Assembly: GCA_963778075.1 (NCBI GenBank)
Contig: CAVZTJ010000004.1
Coordinates: forward strand, 1-64,000
From: JASHPR01 sp963778075
GTDB taxonomy: Bacteria > Actinomycetota > Actinomycetes > Streptosporangiales > Streptosporangiaceae
Direction: 5' to 3'
Length of the DNA stretch: 64,000 nucleotides
Below the pieces are notes generated by a model that was not told where the DNA came from, made no database searches, and was given only the letters and a program-made list of their open reading frames with translations. Made by a program: the position numbers and the translations under genes. Positions 52,127 to 61,176 of the stretch are shown here, piece by piece. Within the stretch, counting starts at the first letter, position 1. Each line of letters begins with the position of its first letter.

Positions 52127-53171
52127 GCCGGACCGTCACGTCACGGGCCAGGGCCAGCGCCGCGGCCAGCTCGGGTGAGCTGCCGGTTCCCCCGATCCCG
52201 AGCGTTGACGCCGCGCCCGCCGCGCAGCCCAGCGCCAGCGCGTCCGGCGGGTCGCTGCCGCGCAGCAGCCCCGCGAGCAGGCCGGCGTTGAAGCAGTCCC
52301 CGGCGCCGGTCGCGTCCACCGGCGACACCGGCGGCGGGGTGGCCAGATACTGCCCGCTGCCGTCGGCGTAAAGGGCTCCGCGCGCGCCGAGCTTGACCGC
52401 TATCGCGCCCCCGGTGCTGGTGAGGGTCGACACCGCATCACGAAGCGTCGCGGCCCCGGCCATCCGCAGCGCCTCCGCCTCGTTGGGCAGCAGCAGGTCG
52501 GCCTGTGCGAGCACATCGGGGAAGAATTCGGCACCCCAGGCTCCGGACGGATCCCAGTTGGTGTCCAGCGACGTGGACGCCCCGGCCGCGTGCGCCGCTG
52601 CCAGCAGCGCCGGAAGACCCGGCCCGAGGGTCTGCTCCAGCAGGAAGTAGCTGCTGACGTGGACGTGCCGGGCCCGCGAGAGCAGGCCGGGGGGCACATC
52701 CGCCGTGGTGAGCGTCGGGATGGCGCCTTCAGCGGTGAGGATGGCCCGGTCCTCGCCCCGCGACAGCGCGACCGTCATGCCGGTCGGCAGCTGCGCGCGG
52801 ACGGTGACGCCGCCGGTGTCGACGCCCGCCCTGGCGAGCTCGGCGAGCATGAAGTTCCCGGCCGCGTCGTCGCCGATCGCGGCGGCCAGCGCGACCCGCA
52901 GGCCGAGCCTCGCGGCGGCGATCGCGGTGATCGAGGCCGACCCGCCCACGACCAGGGCCATGCTGTCGACCAGCTTCTCCTGCTGCCCGAAGGCGGGTGT
53001 GACGTCGTCGCCCAGCACCAGGACGTCCGGGTTGCAGTCGCCGATCAGGAGGAGGTCGAAGGCGCGCTCTCCGGCCGGGGCCGGGCGGACGGGTCGGACG
53101 GGCCGGGCGGGGCGGACCGCACGGACACGGCGGACCGGCCGGACGGCCGCCGGGTGCGGCTCACTCCCCAC
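52116..53171 (-). CDS. PfkB-family carbohydrate kinase (ribokinase-like)
   Basis: 351 residues. The kinase starts near residue 38 (DLLLIGDCNPDVLVLGDD) and contains GGSASITAIAAARLGLRVAL AAAIGDD, NEAEALRMAG, and the catalytic DATGAGDCFNAGLLAGLL with the general-base Asp. The N-terminal 35 residues are an unusual Arg/Pro/Val repeat (RPVRRVRAVRPARPVRPVRP), probably disordered or a misassigned start. It overlaps the DeoR gene by 11 bp and is cotranscribed with it. Likely phosphorylates the imported or isomerised sugar of this cluster. Confidence 0.88.
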   Translation of the reverse strand: MGSEPHPAAVRPVRRVRAVRPARPVRPVRPAPAGERAFDLLLIGDCNPDVLVLGDDVTPAFGQQEKLVDSMALVVGGSASITAIAAARLGLRVALAAAIGDDAAGNFMLAELARAGVDTGGVTVRAQLPTGMTVALSRGEDRAILTAEGAIPTLTTADVPPGLLSRARHVHVSSYFLLEQTLGPGLPALLAAAHAAGASTSLDTNWDPSGAWGAEFFPDVLAQADLLLPNEAEALRMAGAATLRDAVSTLTSTGGAIAVKLGARGALYADGSGQYLATPPPVSPVDATGAGDCFNAGLLAGLLRGSDPPDALALGCAAGAASTLGIGGTGSSPELAAALALARDVTVRPWP

Positions 53172-53955
53172 TGGCCCGTGCCCCCGGGTGCCCCTCGCCC
53201 ACGAGCGTGACCTGCACCCCGGCCTCGGTCAGCGCGCTGACCGCGTCGGCGTCAGCGGAAGCGTCGGTGATGAGCTCGCTGACGGCACCGACCTCGCAGA
53301 TCCGGGCGAACGCGACCTTGCCGATCTTGGAACTGTCCGCCACCACCACAACGCGCCTGGCGCAGCCGAGCATGACCGCGTTCGTGTGCGCCTCCACTTC
53401 GTGGTGCGTGGTGCAGCCAGCGCGGGCGTCGATGCCGTCCACACCGATGAACGCCACGTTGAGATTTAGGCCGGTCAGGCTAGCCTCCGCGATCGGCCCC
53501 GACAGCTCATAGGACTGGCTGCGGGCCACGCCGCCGGTGGTGATCAGCTTGATGCCGGGCCTGACCGCCAGCTCCGAGGCGATGTTCAGGGCATTGGTCA
53601 CGATCGTGAGCTTCTGCCGGTCGGCCAGCGCCCTCGCGACCTCGGTGGCGGTCGTTCCGCCGGTCAGGCCGACCGCCATCCCCTCGGTGACCTGCGCCGC
53701 CGCCTCGCGCGCGATGCGCCGCTTCTCCTCCGCGTAGCGCACGCCCTTGTACCGCAGCGGCAGCTCGTAGGACACGGCGTGGGCGGTCGCCCCGCCGTGC
53801 GTGCGTGCCAGCAGGCGCTGCTGTTCCAGGATCACCAGGTCCCTGCGGATGGTCGCGGGCGATGCGTCCAGGTCATCGGCCAGGTCGGCGACCGCGACCG
53901 ATCCGCCGTCGGCGAGCCGTTCCAGGATCGCGCTCAGCCGCGCAGCTCTGTGCAT
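53161..53955 (-). CDS. DeoR-family transcriptional regulator
   Basis: 264 residues. N-terminal DeoR HTH: RLSAILERLADGGSVAVADL, ASPATIRRDLVILEQQRLLA RTHGGA. The C-terminal sugar-phosphate sensor is an isomerase-like domain: AVGLTGGTTATEVARALADR, TIVTNALNIASELA, VAFIGVDGIDARAGCTTHHE. ATG at 53955. Divergent from the sugar-binding lipoprotein gene, with TTGCA/TGCAA inverted repeats between. Likely represses the transport genes until a sugar phosphate binds. Confidence 0.93.
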   Translation of the reverse strand: MHRAARLSAILERLADGGSVAVADLADDLDASPATIRRDLVILEQQRLLARTHGGATAHAVSYELPLRYKGVRYAEEKRRIAREAAAQVTEGMAVGLTGGTTATEVARALADRQKLTIVTNALNIASELAVRPGIKLITTGGVARSQSYELSGPIAEASLTGLNLNVAFIGVDGIDARAGCTTHHEVEAHTNAVMLGCARRVVVVADSSKIGKVAFARICEVGAVSELITDASADADAVSALTEAGVQVTLVGEGHPGARASGE

Positions 53956-54035
53956 AGCAAAAGAGCATATCGGTGCAGGTTGGTTGCTTGCCTGCGATCG
54001 GCTCCGGGTCGCCGCAGGCCACGGACGTGGTCACT

Positions 54036-54078
54036 GTTGCACGATTGATGCTTGATAGTGCAAATGCAGGCTTGCAAC
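54036..54078. promoter_or_regulatory. TTGCAC/GTGCAA inverted repeats, predicted DeoR operator
   Basis: TTGCAC (54037-54042) and GTGCAA (54058-54063) are a perfect inverted pair; GTTGCA (54036-54041) and TGCAAC (54073-54078) form a second overlapping pair. They lie in an AT-richer patch between the divergent deoR and lipoprotein genes. Binding is inferred from position and symmetry. Confidence 0.55.
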
Positions 54079-54192
54079 TATGAGTGAATCCACTCTAGAT
54101 TGACGGAATATGAGCGTAAACGATCGCCTCCGGGCGGCCGTGTCCGCGCTCGGGTCGTGCCTGCCAGCGCGCCTGCCCGAAAGAGGGAACCG

Positions 54193-55530
54193 ATGAAGAG
54201 TCTTGGCACCGTCAGCAGACGGACGGGAGCGCTCGTCCTCAGCGTTGGCCTGGCCACGCTCGCCGCCGCCTGCGGCTCTAGCGGCAGCAGCAGCGGCAGC
54301 AGCGCCAGTTCCAGCTCGTCGAAATCGATCACCGTCGCCGTGGCCTATCCGTCCCCGCCGAAGGCCCTGCTCGCCGAGTTCACCAAGCAGACCGGCATCA
54401 AGGTCACCTGGGTCAACATCGGCTGGGACGACCTGCAGACCAAGATCGCCGCCGCTGCGTCCGCCAACACTTACTTCGCCGACGCCGCCGACGTTGACTG
54501 GTCCAAGGTCGGGGAGTACCAGCGGACCGGCTGGTTCTACCCGCTGAACAGGTACTTCAGCGCGGCCAGCCTCAAGTCAGACATGCCCCAGATCGACACG
54601 TTCATCTCGAACAAGGACCTCATGGGGATGCCGTTCGACTCATCGTTCCTGGTCACCACCGTGAACAAGAAGGACTTCGCCAAGGCGGGCATCATGACGA
54701 TGCCGACGACGATCTCTGCGTTCACCGCTGACCTGAAGAAGGTCGCCGTGGCGAACAACATGGCCAGCCCGCTCGACCTCCATCTCGCCACCGCCGAGGG
54801 GCTGTCGACCTGCTGGTACCAGATCACCTCCGCGTTCGGCGGCCAGGTCCTGACGTCCAAGGACACCCCGGCGTTCACGTCGCCGAGCTCGCCCGGCTAC
54901 CAGGCGATGACGTGGATGGTCAACGCGTACAAGAGCGGCCTGGTGCCCAAGGGCAACATCAACGAGACCGACTACCAGGGATTCACCACCGAGATGGCGA
55001 GAAACCGGGTCGCCGCGGAGATGTGCGACTACTCCGGCAGCGTCGCCTCCATCTACCAGGTGCCGTCGACGTCCAGCGTGGTGAACGACACCGAGTACAT
55101 CCCGACGCCGGGAGCCAGCGGCGTGGGCGGGAACGTCGCCAACCCGGACGGCATCGGCATCCCGAAGACGGCCAAGAACGTGGCGGGCGCCGTGAAGTTC
55201 ATCAAGTGGTTCACGGCCACCGAGAACCAGGCGACCTGGGCCGGGCTGCAGGGAGCGAAGGACGTGGTGAGCACGTTCCCGTTGCCGGCCAGGCTGTCCA
55301 GCTTCAACCTGATGGTCAAGGCGGGCAACATCTCTCAGGCTTCGCAGCTGGACGGCATTCTCAAGGCGCACGCCAAGGCGCCGTTCCCGAACGGGGCGCC
55401 GCCGTGGTACGTGCAGTTCAGCGCCTCCGTGCAGACCAACATTCACGAGGCGGCCGCCGGGCAGGAGACGGTGCAGCAGGCGGTCAGCGCGATAGCCAGC
55501 GAGGTCAGCCAGCTCAAGTCCTCGGGCTGA
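54193..55530 (+). CDS. Sugar ABC transporter substrate-binding lipoprotein
   Basis: 445 residues. Lipoprotein signal peptide with lipobox LAAAC (Cys27), a Ser/Gly-rich linker, then a family 1 solute-binding protein: ITVAVAYPSPPKALLAEFTK, ADAADVDWSKVGEYQRTGWF, MGMPFDSSFLVTTVNKKDFA, and many Trp/Tyr residues for sugar stacking. ATG at 54193 with an AGAGGGAA site. First gene of an importer operon with two permeases. No ATPase gene is present; such importers in actinobacteria usually share the MsiK ATPase encoded elsewhere. Confidence 0.93.
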   Translation: MKSLGTVSRRTGALVLSVGLATLAAACGSSGSSSGSSASSSSSKSITVAVAYPSPPKALLAEFTKQTGIKVTWVNIGWDDLQTKIAAAASANTYFADAADVDWSKVGEYQRTGWFYPLNRYFSAASLKSDMPQIDTFISNKDLMGMPFDSSFLVTTVNKKDFAKAGIMTMPTTISAFTADLKKVAVANNMASPLDLHLATAEGLSTCWYQITSAFGGQVLTSKDTPAFTSPSSPGYQAMTWMVNAYKSGLVPKGNINETDYQGFTTEMARNRVAAEMCDYSGSVASIYQVPSTSSVVNDTEYIPTPGASGVGGNVANPDGIGIPKTAKNVAGAVKFIKWFTATENQATWAGLQGAKDVVSTFPLPARLSSFNLMVKAGNISQASQLDGILKAHAKAPFPNGAPPWYVQFSASVQTNIHEAAAGQETVQQAVSAIASEVSQLKSSG

Positions 55531-55590
55531 GCTGACGCCGAGGGCACATGATGATCGCATCACCCGGTGAGCACGACGCAGTAGGGAGGC

Positions 55591-56478
55591 GTGAGTTTGA
55601 GCGCGGCGCGCCGTGGCAGGCTGCTGCCTTACCTTCTGCTCTCGCCACTGGTCGTGTTCATCGGGGCACTGTCGTTCGTTCCAACCGCCGACACCACGGT
55701 CGAGGCGTTCTTCCGGGTGATGCCGCTGGACCCGCCGAACAAGTTCATCGGGCTCGGCAACTTCCGCGCGCTGTTCGCTGACTCGGCCATCACCACGTCG
55801 TGGGTCAACACCGCGGCCTACGTGGTCATCGGCGTGGTGGCCTCGGTGGTGCTCGGCACCGCGATCGCGGTCGCGCTCAAGCAGCGCTTCCGGCTGCGCG
55901 GGGTCGTGCTGGCCCTGGTGATCCTGCCGTGGGCGCTGCCCGCGGTCGTCGAGGCTGTCATCTGGAACTGGATCTACAACCCGACCTTCGGCGTCCTGAA
56001 CAGCGGGCTGCACTCCGCGCACCTGATCGGCGGCTACCACGTGTGGCTCGGCCTGAGCCGGTGGCTGACGATCGGCCTGATCGAGATTGTGCAGGTCTGG
56101 CAGATCACGCCGCTGTCCGCGCTGATCATCCTGGCGGCGCTGCAGGCGATCCCGACCGACCTGTACGAGGCCGCGCGGGTGGACGGCGCCGGTCCGCTGC
56201 AGGCGTTCCGGCGCATCTCGCTGCCGCTGATCCGGCCCGCGCTGGCGGTGTGCGCGGTCGAGGCGCTGGTGCTGTCGCTGAACATCTTCGACCAGGTCTA
56301 CATACTCAACGGGATCGCGCCGCTCGGCTCCTCGGTGATGCTGCAGACCTACGTCACCACGTTCGAGAACCTCAACTTCGGCGGCGGGTACGCGCTGTCG
56401 CTGCTGGTGACGCTCGCCACCGCGGTGGCATCGATGGGCATGCTGGCGCTGCTCTACCGCAGGACGGAGGCCGCGTGA
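55591..56478 (+). CDS. Sugar ABC transporter permease (MalF/UgpA type)
   Basis: 295 residues, six helices. The EAA coupling loop is DLYEAARVDGAGPLQAFRRI SLPL, contacting the ATPase. N-terminal LPYLLLSPLVVFIGALSFVP is typical. GTG start after an AGGGAGG site. Its stop overlaps a 12-codon mini-ORF that in turn overlaps the next permease start. Confidence 0.93.
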   Translation: MSLSAARRGRLLPYLLLSPLVVFIGALSFVPTADTTVEAFFRVMPLDPPNKFIGLGNFRALFADSAITTSWVNTAAYVVIGVVASVVLGTAIAVALKQRFRLRGVVLALVILPWALPAVVEAVIWNWIYNPTFGVLNSGLHSAHLIGGYHVWLGLSRWLTIGLIEIVQVWQITPLSALIILAALQAIPTDLYEAARVDGAGPLQAFRRISLPLIRPALAVCAVEALVLSLNIFDQVYILNGIAPLGSSVMLQTYVTTFENLNFGGGYALSLLVTLATAVASMGMLALLYRRTEAA

Positions 56479-56516
56479 TGACGGCCGGACGAGCGAGCGG
56501 GCCACCCGCGCTATGA
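56478..56516 (+). CDS. 12-codon mini-ORF linking the two permease genes
   Basis: ATG at 56478 overlaps the first permease stop (TGATG), and its TGA overlaps the second permease ATG (ATGA). Encodes MTAGRASGPPAL. It probably serves translational coupling rather than a functional peptide. The second permease could alternatively start within it by frameshift, but its own family start fits 56513. Confidence 0.35.
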   Translation: MTAGRASGPPAL

Positions 56517-57400
56517 CCCGGGTGGCGAGCGGCCCGGCGGGCCGGGCGCTGTCGCGCAGGCCAGCGCGCCTGCTGGGCCGCACCGTCGCGATCGTCGTCA
56601 TCCTGCTGTGGTCGCTGTTCCCCCTCTACTGGGCGCTGAACACCAGCCTCAGCACGCTGTCGGGGGCGGACAGCACACCCGCGCACTACTTTCCCTCGCC
56701 GCTCGTCGGCGCCAGCTACCGCGCGGTGTTCGGGATCGGCACCTCGGCGTACGGCATCTCGGCAGAACTCGGCAGGTCGCTGCTCAACTCCGTGATCGAG
56801 TCCGGCGTGGCGATGGTCGTCACCGTGGTCATCGCGATCCTCGCGGCGTACGCGTTCGCCCGCATGCAGTTCCGGTTCAAGCGGACGATCTTCGTCAGCG
56901 TGCTGGCCACGCTGCTGCTGCCCGCCTACGCCACGCTGATCCCGCTGTACCGCATCATGGCCAATCTCGGCCTGGTGAACACCTACCTCGCCGTGATCCT
57001 CGTGTACGTCTCGGGCTTCCTGCCGCTCGCGATCTGGATCCTCTACAACTACTTCAACACGATCCCGCGCGAGCTGGAGGAGGCCGCGTTCGTCGACGGC
57101 GCCTCGCCGATGAAGGCGCTGCTGCGGGTCGTGATCCCGGTCGCCAGGCCCGGCATCGCCGCCGCCGCGATCATCTCGTTCCTGCTGGGCTGGGCCCAGT
57201 TCCTGTTCCCGCTGATTCTCACGACCAACCTGTCGACCCAGCCGGCCACGGTCATCGTCGCGGCGCTGAACCAGCAGCGCATCGTGCCGTTCACGCTGCT
57301 GATGGGGTGCGGCGTCATCGTCGCGGCCGTCCCTGGCGTGCTCGCCCTGGCGCTGAACCGCTACCTCATCCAGGGCATCACGGCGGGCTCCGTTAAATAG
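56513..57400 (+). CDS. Sugar ABC transporter permease (MalG/UgpE type)
   Basis: 295 residues, six helices. First helix VAIVVILLWSLFPLYWALNT, EAA loop ELEEAAFVDGASPMKALLRV VIP, and the closing GLTAGSVK-like GITAGSVK. Partner of the preceding permease. It converges on the aldolase gene, with which it shares 8 bp tail to tail. Confidence 0.93.
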   Translation: MTRVASGPAGRALSRRPARLLGRTVAIVVILLWSLFPLYWALNTSLSTLSGADSTPAHYFPSPLVGASYRAVFGIGTSAYGISAELGRSLLNSVIESGVAMVVTVVIAILAAYAFARMQFRFKRTIFVSVLATLLLPAYATLIPLYRIMANLGLVNTYLAVILVYVSGFLPLAIWILYNYFNTIPRELEEAAFVDGASPMKALLRVVIPVARPGIAAAAIISFLLGWAQFLFPLILTTNLSTQPATVIVAALNQQRIVPFTLLMGCGVIVAAVPGVLALALNRYLIQGITAGSVK

Positions 57401-58277
57401 CCGCCCGGTAGTAGCGGACCAGGTCCAGGTAACGATCTGCCACGGCGCGGACCGCGGCGTCTGCGTTGCCGTCGGCGGTAAAGGCGCGAAGCGCGTCCCA
57501 CCAGATAGTCCGGCCGACGGCAAAGCCGGTGAAGCCGTCGGTCGCCGCGGCGATGGCCAGCCAGCGCCGGACGGCAGCGTCGTCGGCTCCGCGGCCCAGG
57601 ACGAGGCACCCGGCTCCCGGATCTGCGGATCGCACCGCCTCGGCGATGCGCGCCGCGTCCTGGAGGGACTCCGGCCCCTCGATCTTCCATAGCGCCGGCC
57701 GGAGCCCGTCTCCGGCGATTTGGTCAATTGCCGCAGCGGTGAGCGCCGCCCTGGTCTCGTGGTCGAACCGACTCTGGTCGTCGGCTACCGCGGCGAGCTG
57801 GGCGGGCTCCGGCGGCACCAGGAGCTCGAGCATGAGCCGCTCCGGCCGGCCGTCGAGCCAGTCCGAGAGCTGACGCAGCCGACCCCGCTGCCTCGCGTTC
57901 ATCGCCGTATCCCCGCCGGGGTTGTAGCGGATCAGGACCTTCACATAGTCCGGGTGGTGGGCGTCGGCAACGCGCTCGGGGTGGCCATCGCAGAGGTAGC
58001 GGAGTTCGGCCTGACCGCTCTCCTCGACGGGCATGGCGACCTTCACGCCGGCTGCCTGCGCCTCGGCCACGAACCGCCCGCCGTATTCGTGGTCGATGAG
58101 CAGAACGGGGGTGTCGGGGCTCACCTGCGGCGCCGCCGCGATGAGCGCGTCGGTGACGATTCCCTTGGCCGCGACCATGGTCGCGTGCTGGTCGGGCGCG
58201 GGCTGCCCGGTCAGATGCATGAAGTCGCGCCGCAGCGAGTTGCGGTGGTCGAACGCGAGGGCGAAGATCTCCGTCAT
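57393..58277 (-). CDS. DUF2090 / IolC C-terminal-like aldolase
   Basis: 294 residues from the ATG at 58277. Begins IFALAFDHRNSLRRDFM, the signature of the DUF2090 family related to 5-dehydro-2-deoxyphosphogluconate and tagatose-bisphosphate class I aldolases. Barrel strands LLIDHEYGGRFVAEAQAAGV KVAMPVE, VKVLIRYNP, RLMLELLVPP, ALWKIEG with the candidate Schiff-base Lys, and GCLVLGRGADDAAVRRW. ATGA overlap with the kinase gene upstream. Predicted to split a ketose (bis)phosphate into triose units; the exact substrate is not established. Confidence 0.8.
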   Translation of the reverse strand: MTEIFALAFDHRNSLRRDFMHLTGQPAPDQHATMVAAKGIVTDALIAAAPQVSPDTPVLLIDHEYGGRFVAEAQAAGVKVAMPVEESGQAELRYLCDGHPERVADAHHPDYVKVLIRYNPGGDTAMNARQRGRLRQLSDWLDGRPERLMLELLVPPEPAQLAAVADDQSRFDHETRAALTAAAIDQIAGDGLRPALWKIEGPESLQDAARIAEAVRSADPGAGCLVLGRGADDAAVRRWLAIAAATDGFTGFAVGRTIWWDALRAFTADGNADAAVRAVADRYLDLVRYYRAAI

Positions 58278-59272
58278 ATTTCGGTCACCGCCGTGAGCGC
58301 TTCCAGCTCCGCGACGTCCTCGGCGTTTACCACGCCGGCGATCGGCTGCCGCGCCGCCGCGGCGGACATCGCCGCCGCCCGGCGCAGCCGGTCGGGCCAC
58401 GGCCGTCCGGTCAGATGCCCGTCGGCCAGCGCGGCGAGCGCGGCGTCGCCGGCCCCGACCGGGTTGCCGTGCTGCGTGGGCGGCACCGCCAGCAGCGTCG
58501 TCGCCGGCAGCACGCCCACCAGCCCGCGGGGGCCGAGCGAGACAACCACGCTATGCGCCCCATCGGCGAGCAGCCTGCGGGACGCGCGAACTGCGGCCGG
58601 CAGCGGAACCGGCACCGTCAGCCCGGCCGCCTCGGCCAGCTCGTGCTCATTGGGCTTCACCAGGGCGGGCTTTGCCGCGACCGCGGCCAGCAGCGGAGCG
58701 GCGTGAGCGTCGACGAACGCCGCGGCGCCGCAGTCCGCCGCCATGCGGGCAAGGGTGCGGTACGCGTCTGCCGGGACGCCGCCGGGCAGACTGCCGGACA
58801 GGATCACCAGGCCAGCCCCGCGGACCAGGTCGGGAAAGCGCCCGGCAAATGTGGCCCACTCCGCGCCGCTGACCTGCGGCCCGTCCTCGTTGTACGCGGT
58901 GACGGCCGCGTCCCGCACGCTGAACGCGCTGACGGTCCTGCGGCTGCCGCTCGCGCACCGGACGAACCGGTGCGGGAGCACCCACGCATCCAGGTGCGCG
59001 GCGATCTCGTCGCCGACCAGGCCGCCGGCGAATCCCGTGACGGTCACGTCGTGACCGGCCCGGTGCAGCAGCCGGGCGACGTTGATGCCCTTGCCTCCGG
59101 CCTGGGCGTGGACCTCGCTGACCCGGTTCGACTGACCGGCGGCAAAGTGCTCGCCGACATAAGTGATGTCCAGGGCGGCGTTCAGCACGGCGCACACGAC
59201 ACGCCCGCCGCCCGCGTGGCTCGTATCGCTCCCGCCGCTCCCGCCGCCCCCGCCGCCGCGCGGCTTGGTCAC
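58274..59272 (-). CDS. PfkB-family ketohexose-phosphate kinase (1-phosphofructokinase/tagatose-6-P kinase type)
   Basis: 332 residues. After a Gly/Ser/His-rich start of 22 residues: VVCAVLNAALDITYVGEHFA, AGGKGINVARLLHRAGHDVT (the ribose/phosphate-binding GGKGxN), SGSLPGGVPADAYRTLARMA, VKPNEHELAEAAG, and NPVGAGDAALAALADGHLTG with the catalytic Asp. The PN.ALD.T and GGKGxN features place it with FruK/LacC rather than ribokinase. Overlaps the aldolase and SIS genes (ATGA), so isomerase, kinase and aldolase are co-produced. Confidence 0.9.
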   Translation of the reverse strand: MTKPRGGGGGGSGGSDTSHAGGGRVVCAVLNAALDITYVGEHFAAGQSNRVSEVHAQAGGKGINVARLLHRAGHDVTVTGFAGGLVGDEIAAHLDAWVLPHRFVRCASGSRRTVSAFSVRDAAVTAYNEDGPQVSGAEWATFAGRFPDLVRGAGLVILSGSLPGGVPADAYRTLARMAADCGAAAFVDAHAAPLLAAVAAKPALVKPNEHELAEAAGLTVPVPLPAAVRASRRLLADGAHSVVVSLGPRGLVGVLPATTLLAVPPTQHGNPVGAGDAALAALADGHLTGRPWPDRLRRAAAMSAAAARQPIAGVVNAEDVAELEALTAVTEI

Positions 59273-60162
59273 TGGCCGGTGTACATGACGGAGCGGGCGA
59301 GGTGCCTCGGCCGGTCCGGGTCAATGCCGCGTACCAGGGCGGTGGCTATCGCGACGCGCTGCGCCAGCACGAGCTCGGCCTGCGGGTCCATGCCGGAGAT
59401 CACAACCGTCGCCTGGGTGCGGGCGATGTCGCTCACCAGCACGCTGTCATCCACGCCCAGCAGCCAGACCACCGAGTCCTCGGTTGCCGTCGCGATCGGC
59501 CCGTGCCGGTACTCCAGTGCCGGGTACGACTCGCTGCTCGCCAGCGCGGCTTCCTGGATCTTGAGGGCCGCCTCCCGGGCCAGCCCGGTGGTCCAGCCGC
59601 GGCCGAGGAAGACGTAGTGCGGCCGGTCGATCAGCCGGCCGTCGAGCTCGGCCGCCACCGCGGCCCTGGCCTGCTGCACCACGGGGCCGAGGTCTTGGCC
59701 GATGTGCGCCCGCGCCACGGTGAGCACGGTCGTGGCGAACCTGGTCTGCACCACGGACTCTTCGTCGGCGTAGTCGAGCACCAGCAGCTGGTCCGTTACC
59801 TCGCCGATCGGCGCCGAGGCGTCGGTGGTGATCCCGACCTTGCGGACCGACGGGGGCGCGTCCCGCAACGCGTCCAGCACCTCGATGGTCGTCCCCGAGC
59901 GGCTCACCGCGAGCAGCGTGTCATAGTCGCGAAGCGGCAGCTCCGACGCTGGGAAGGCGTCGGTCTCCCCGTGCCCGGCGGCCTCGCGCGCCGCGGCGAT
60001 CGCGCTCGCTACGTGCCAGGAGGTGCCGCAGCCGATGATCGCGACCCGCTCGCCCGGGGCAGGGAGTATCTGCGCGGCCTGGTCGGCAGACTCGAGCGCT
60101 CTCGCCCAGCATTCTGGCTGACTCGCGATCTCCCGCTGCACGTGCGCTTCAGGTCGTTGCAC
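59269..60162 (-). CDS. SIS-domain sugar-phosphate isomerase/deaminase (AgaS/GlmS-like)
   Basis: 297 residues, two SIS domains. SIS 1: VAIIGCGTSWHVASAIAAAR and AVSRSGTTIEVLDALRDA (phosphate-binding Ser/Thr loop). SIS 2: HYVFLGRGWTTGLAREAALK IQEAALASSESYPALEYRHG PIA, with the Glu and His of the GlmS-type isomerase site. Starts at a GTG. It probably converts an imported aminosugar-6-phosphate or aldose phosphate to the ketose phosphate used by the PfkB kinase. A deaminase of GalN-6-P (AgaS-like) fits the cluster but is not proven. Confidence 0.88.
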   Translation of the reverse strand: MQRPEAHVQREIASQPECWARALESADQAAQILPAPGERVAIIGCGTSWHVASAIAAAREAAGHGETDAFPASELPLRDYDTLLAVSRSGTTIEVLDALRDAPPSVRKVGITTDASAPIGEVTDQLLVLDYADEESVVQTRFATTVLTVARAHIGQDLGPVVQQARAAVAAELDGRLIDRPHYVFLGRGWTTGLAREAALKIQEAALASSESYPALEYRHGPIATATEDSVVWLLGVDDSVLVSDIARTQATVVISGMDPQAELVLAQRVAIATALVRGIDPDRPRHLARSVMYTGQ

Positions 60163-60389
60163 AGCGGATCCCCGTCAAAAACGCGCACATCTTGCCCTTA
60201 AATTCTGCACAGTCTGGCCTATTTGGCTCGACTCTACGACATGTGTGATCACATCACAAGGTGCTTGCCCCGCCGGGCGGCGCCGCTGTCTTCCGCTGCG
60301 GGGCTGCTTATGATCCGTGCATGGGCAACTCCTCCCGCGGCGCCCGCGGCTGGGCCGGCCAGCCGGGCCGCGCCCGCCGGTGACCGCGC
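60163..60389. promoter_or_regulatory. Divergent promoter region with a TGTGATCACA palindrome
   Basis: 227 bp between the divergent SIS-kinase-aldolase operon and the second deoR. It contains a 10-bp palindrome TGTGATCACA (60244-60253) and an AT-richer patch near 60170-60240. It likely houses both promoters and a regulator site. Confidence 0.45.
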
Positions 60390-61148
60390 ATGCAACGTCG
60401 TCACCGGCTCAACCAGATCGTGTCCGCGGTCGTGGAGCGCGGGCAGGTTGACGTGCCGTCGCTCGCGACGGAGTTCGCCGTGTCGCGAGCGACGATACGG
60501 CGTGACCTGGAGGTGCTCCAGCAGCAGCGGCTGGTCTGCCGCACGCACGGCGGCGCGACGATCCACGCGGCCTTCAACGATCTGCCGCTGAGCTACAAGA
60601 AGACCAGGGACCTGCCGGAGAAGCAGCGCATCGCCCAGCATGCCATGGCGTTTCTCGAGGGTGCACGCGTGATCGGGACCACCGGCGGCACGACCGTGTC
60701 CCAGTTCATCCAGCTGCTGCGCGACCGGGACGACCTCACCGTGATCACCAACGCGCTCAACGTCGCCACCGACCTGGTCGGCCGCCCCGGCCCTCGCGTC
60801 TTCGTCGCCGGCGGCGAGGTCCGCGTGAGCAGCCAGGAATCGGTGGGGCACACCGCCGAGGCGTTCCTGGCCTCTTGCGCCATCGACGTCGCGTTCCTGG
60901 GGGTCGATGGGGTGGACGCGGTGGCAGGCTGCACTAATTACGATCCGGCGGGAGCGCGCGTCAACGCGGTGCTCGCCCGGCGCGCCCGCAAGCGGATCGT
61001 GCTGGCCGACGCGACCAAGATCGGGCGCGTCACCCTGGCGCAGGTCTGCCGCATGGCCGAGGTGGACGTGCTGATCACCGATTGCCGGGCGACGCAGGCC
61101 CAGCTCGAGGCGTTGCGCCGCCAGGGTGCCGCGGTCGCCTGCGTCTGA
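60390..61148 (+). CDS. DeoR-family transcriptional regulator
   Basis: 252 residues. HTH: RRHRLNQIVSAVVERGQVDV and FAVSRATIRRDLEVLQQQRL VCRTHGGA. Sensor domain: VIGTTGGTTVSQFIQLLRDR, TVITNALNVATDLV, DVAFLGVDGVDAVAGCTNYD. Related to the DeoR at 53161 (same THGGA and GVDG blocks) but clearly distinct. Divergent from the SIS operon and upstream of the GH27 gene, so a natural local regulator for both. Confidence 0.93.
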   Translation: MQRRHRLNQIVSAVVERGQVDVPSLATEFAVSRATIRRDLEVLQQQRLVCRTHGGATIHAAFNDLPLSYKKTRDLPEKQRIAQHAMAFLEGARVIGTTGGTTVSQFIQLLRDRDDLTVITNALNVATDLVGRPGPRVFVAGGEVRVSSQESVGHTAEAFLASCAIDVAFLGVDGVDAVAGCTNYDPAGARVNAVLARRARKRIVLADATKIGRVTLAQVCRMAEVDVLITDCRATQAQLEALRRQGAAVACV

Positions 61149-61176
61149 CCGGCCACAGCAGCCAGCGCCCACATCG

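Noticed and set aside
54640..56601. 653-residue open frame on the minus strand
   Set aside because: Antisense to the sugar-binding protein and permease genes, with shadow composition.
60244..60253. TGTGATCACA as a CRP binding site
   Set aside because: Symmetric match to the CRP half-sites but with no spacer between them (CRP needs about 6 bp); it is treated only as a palindrome.
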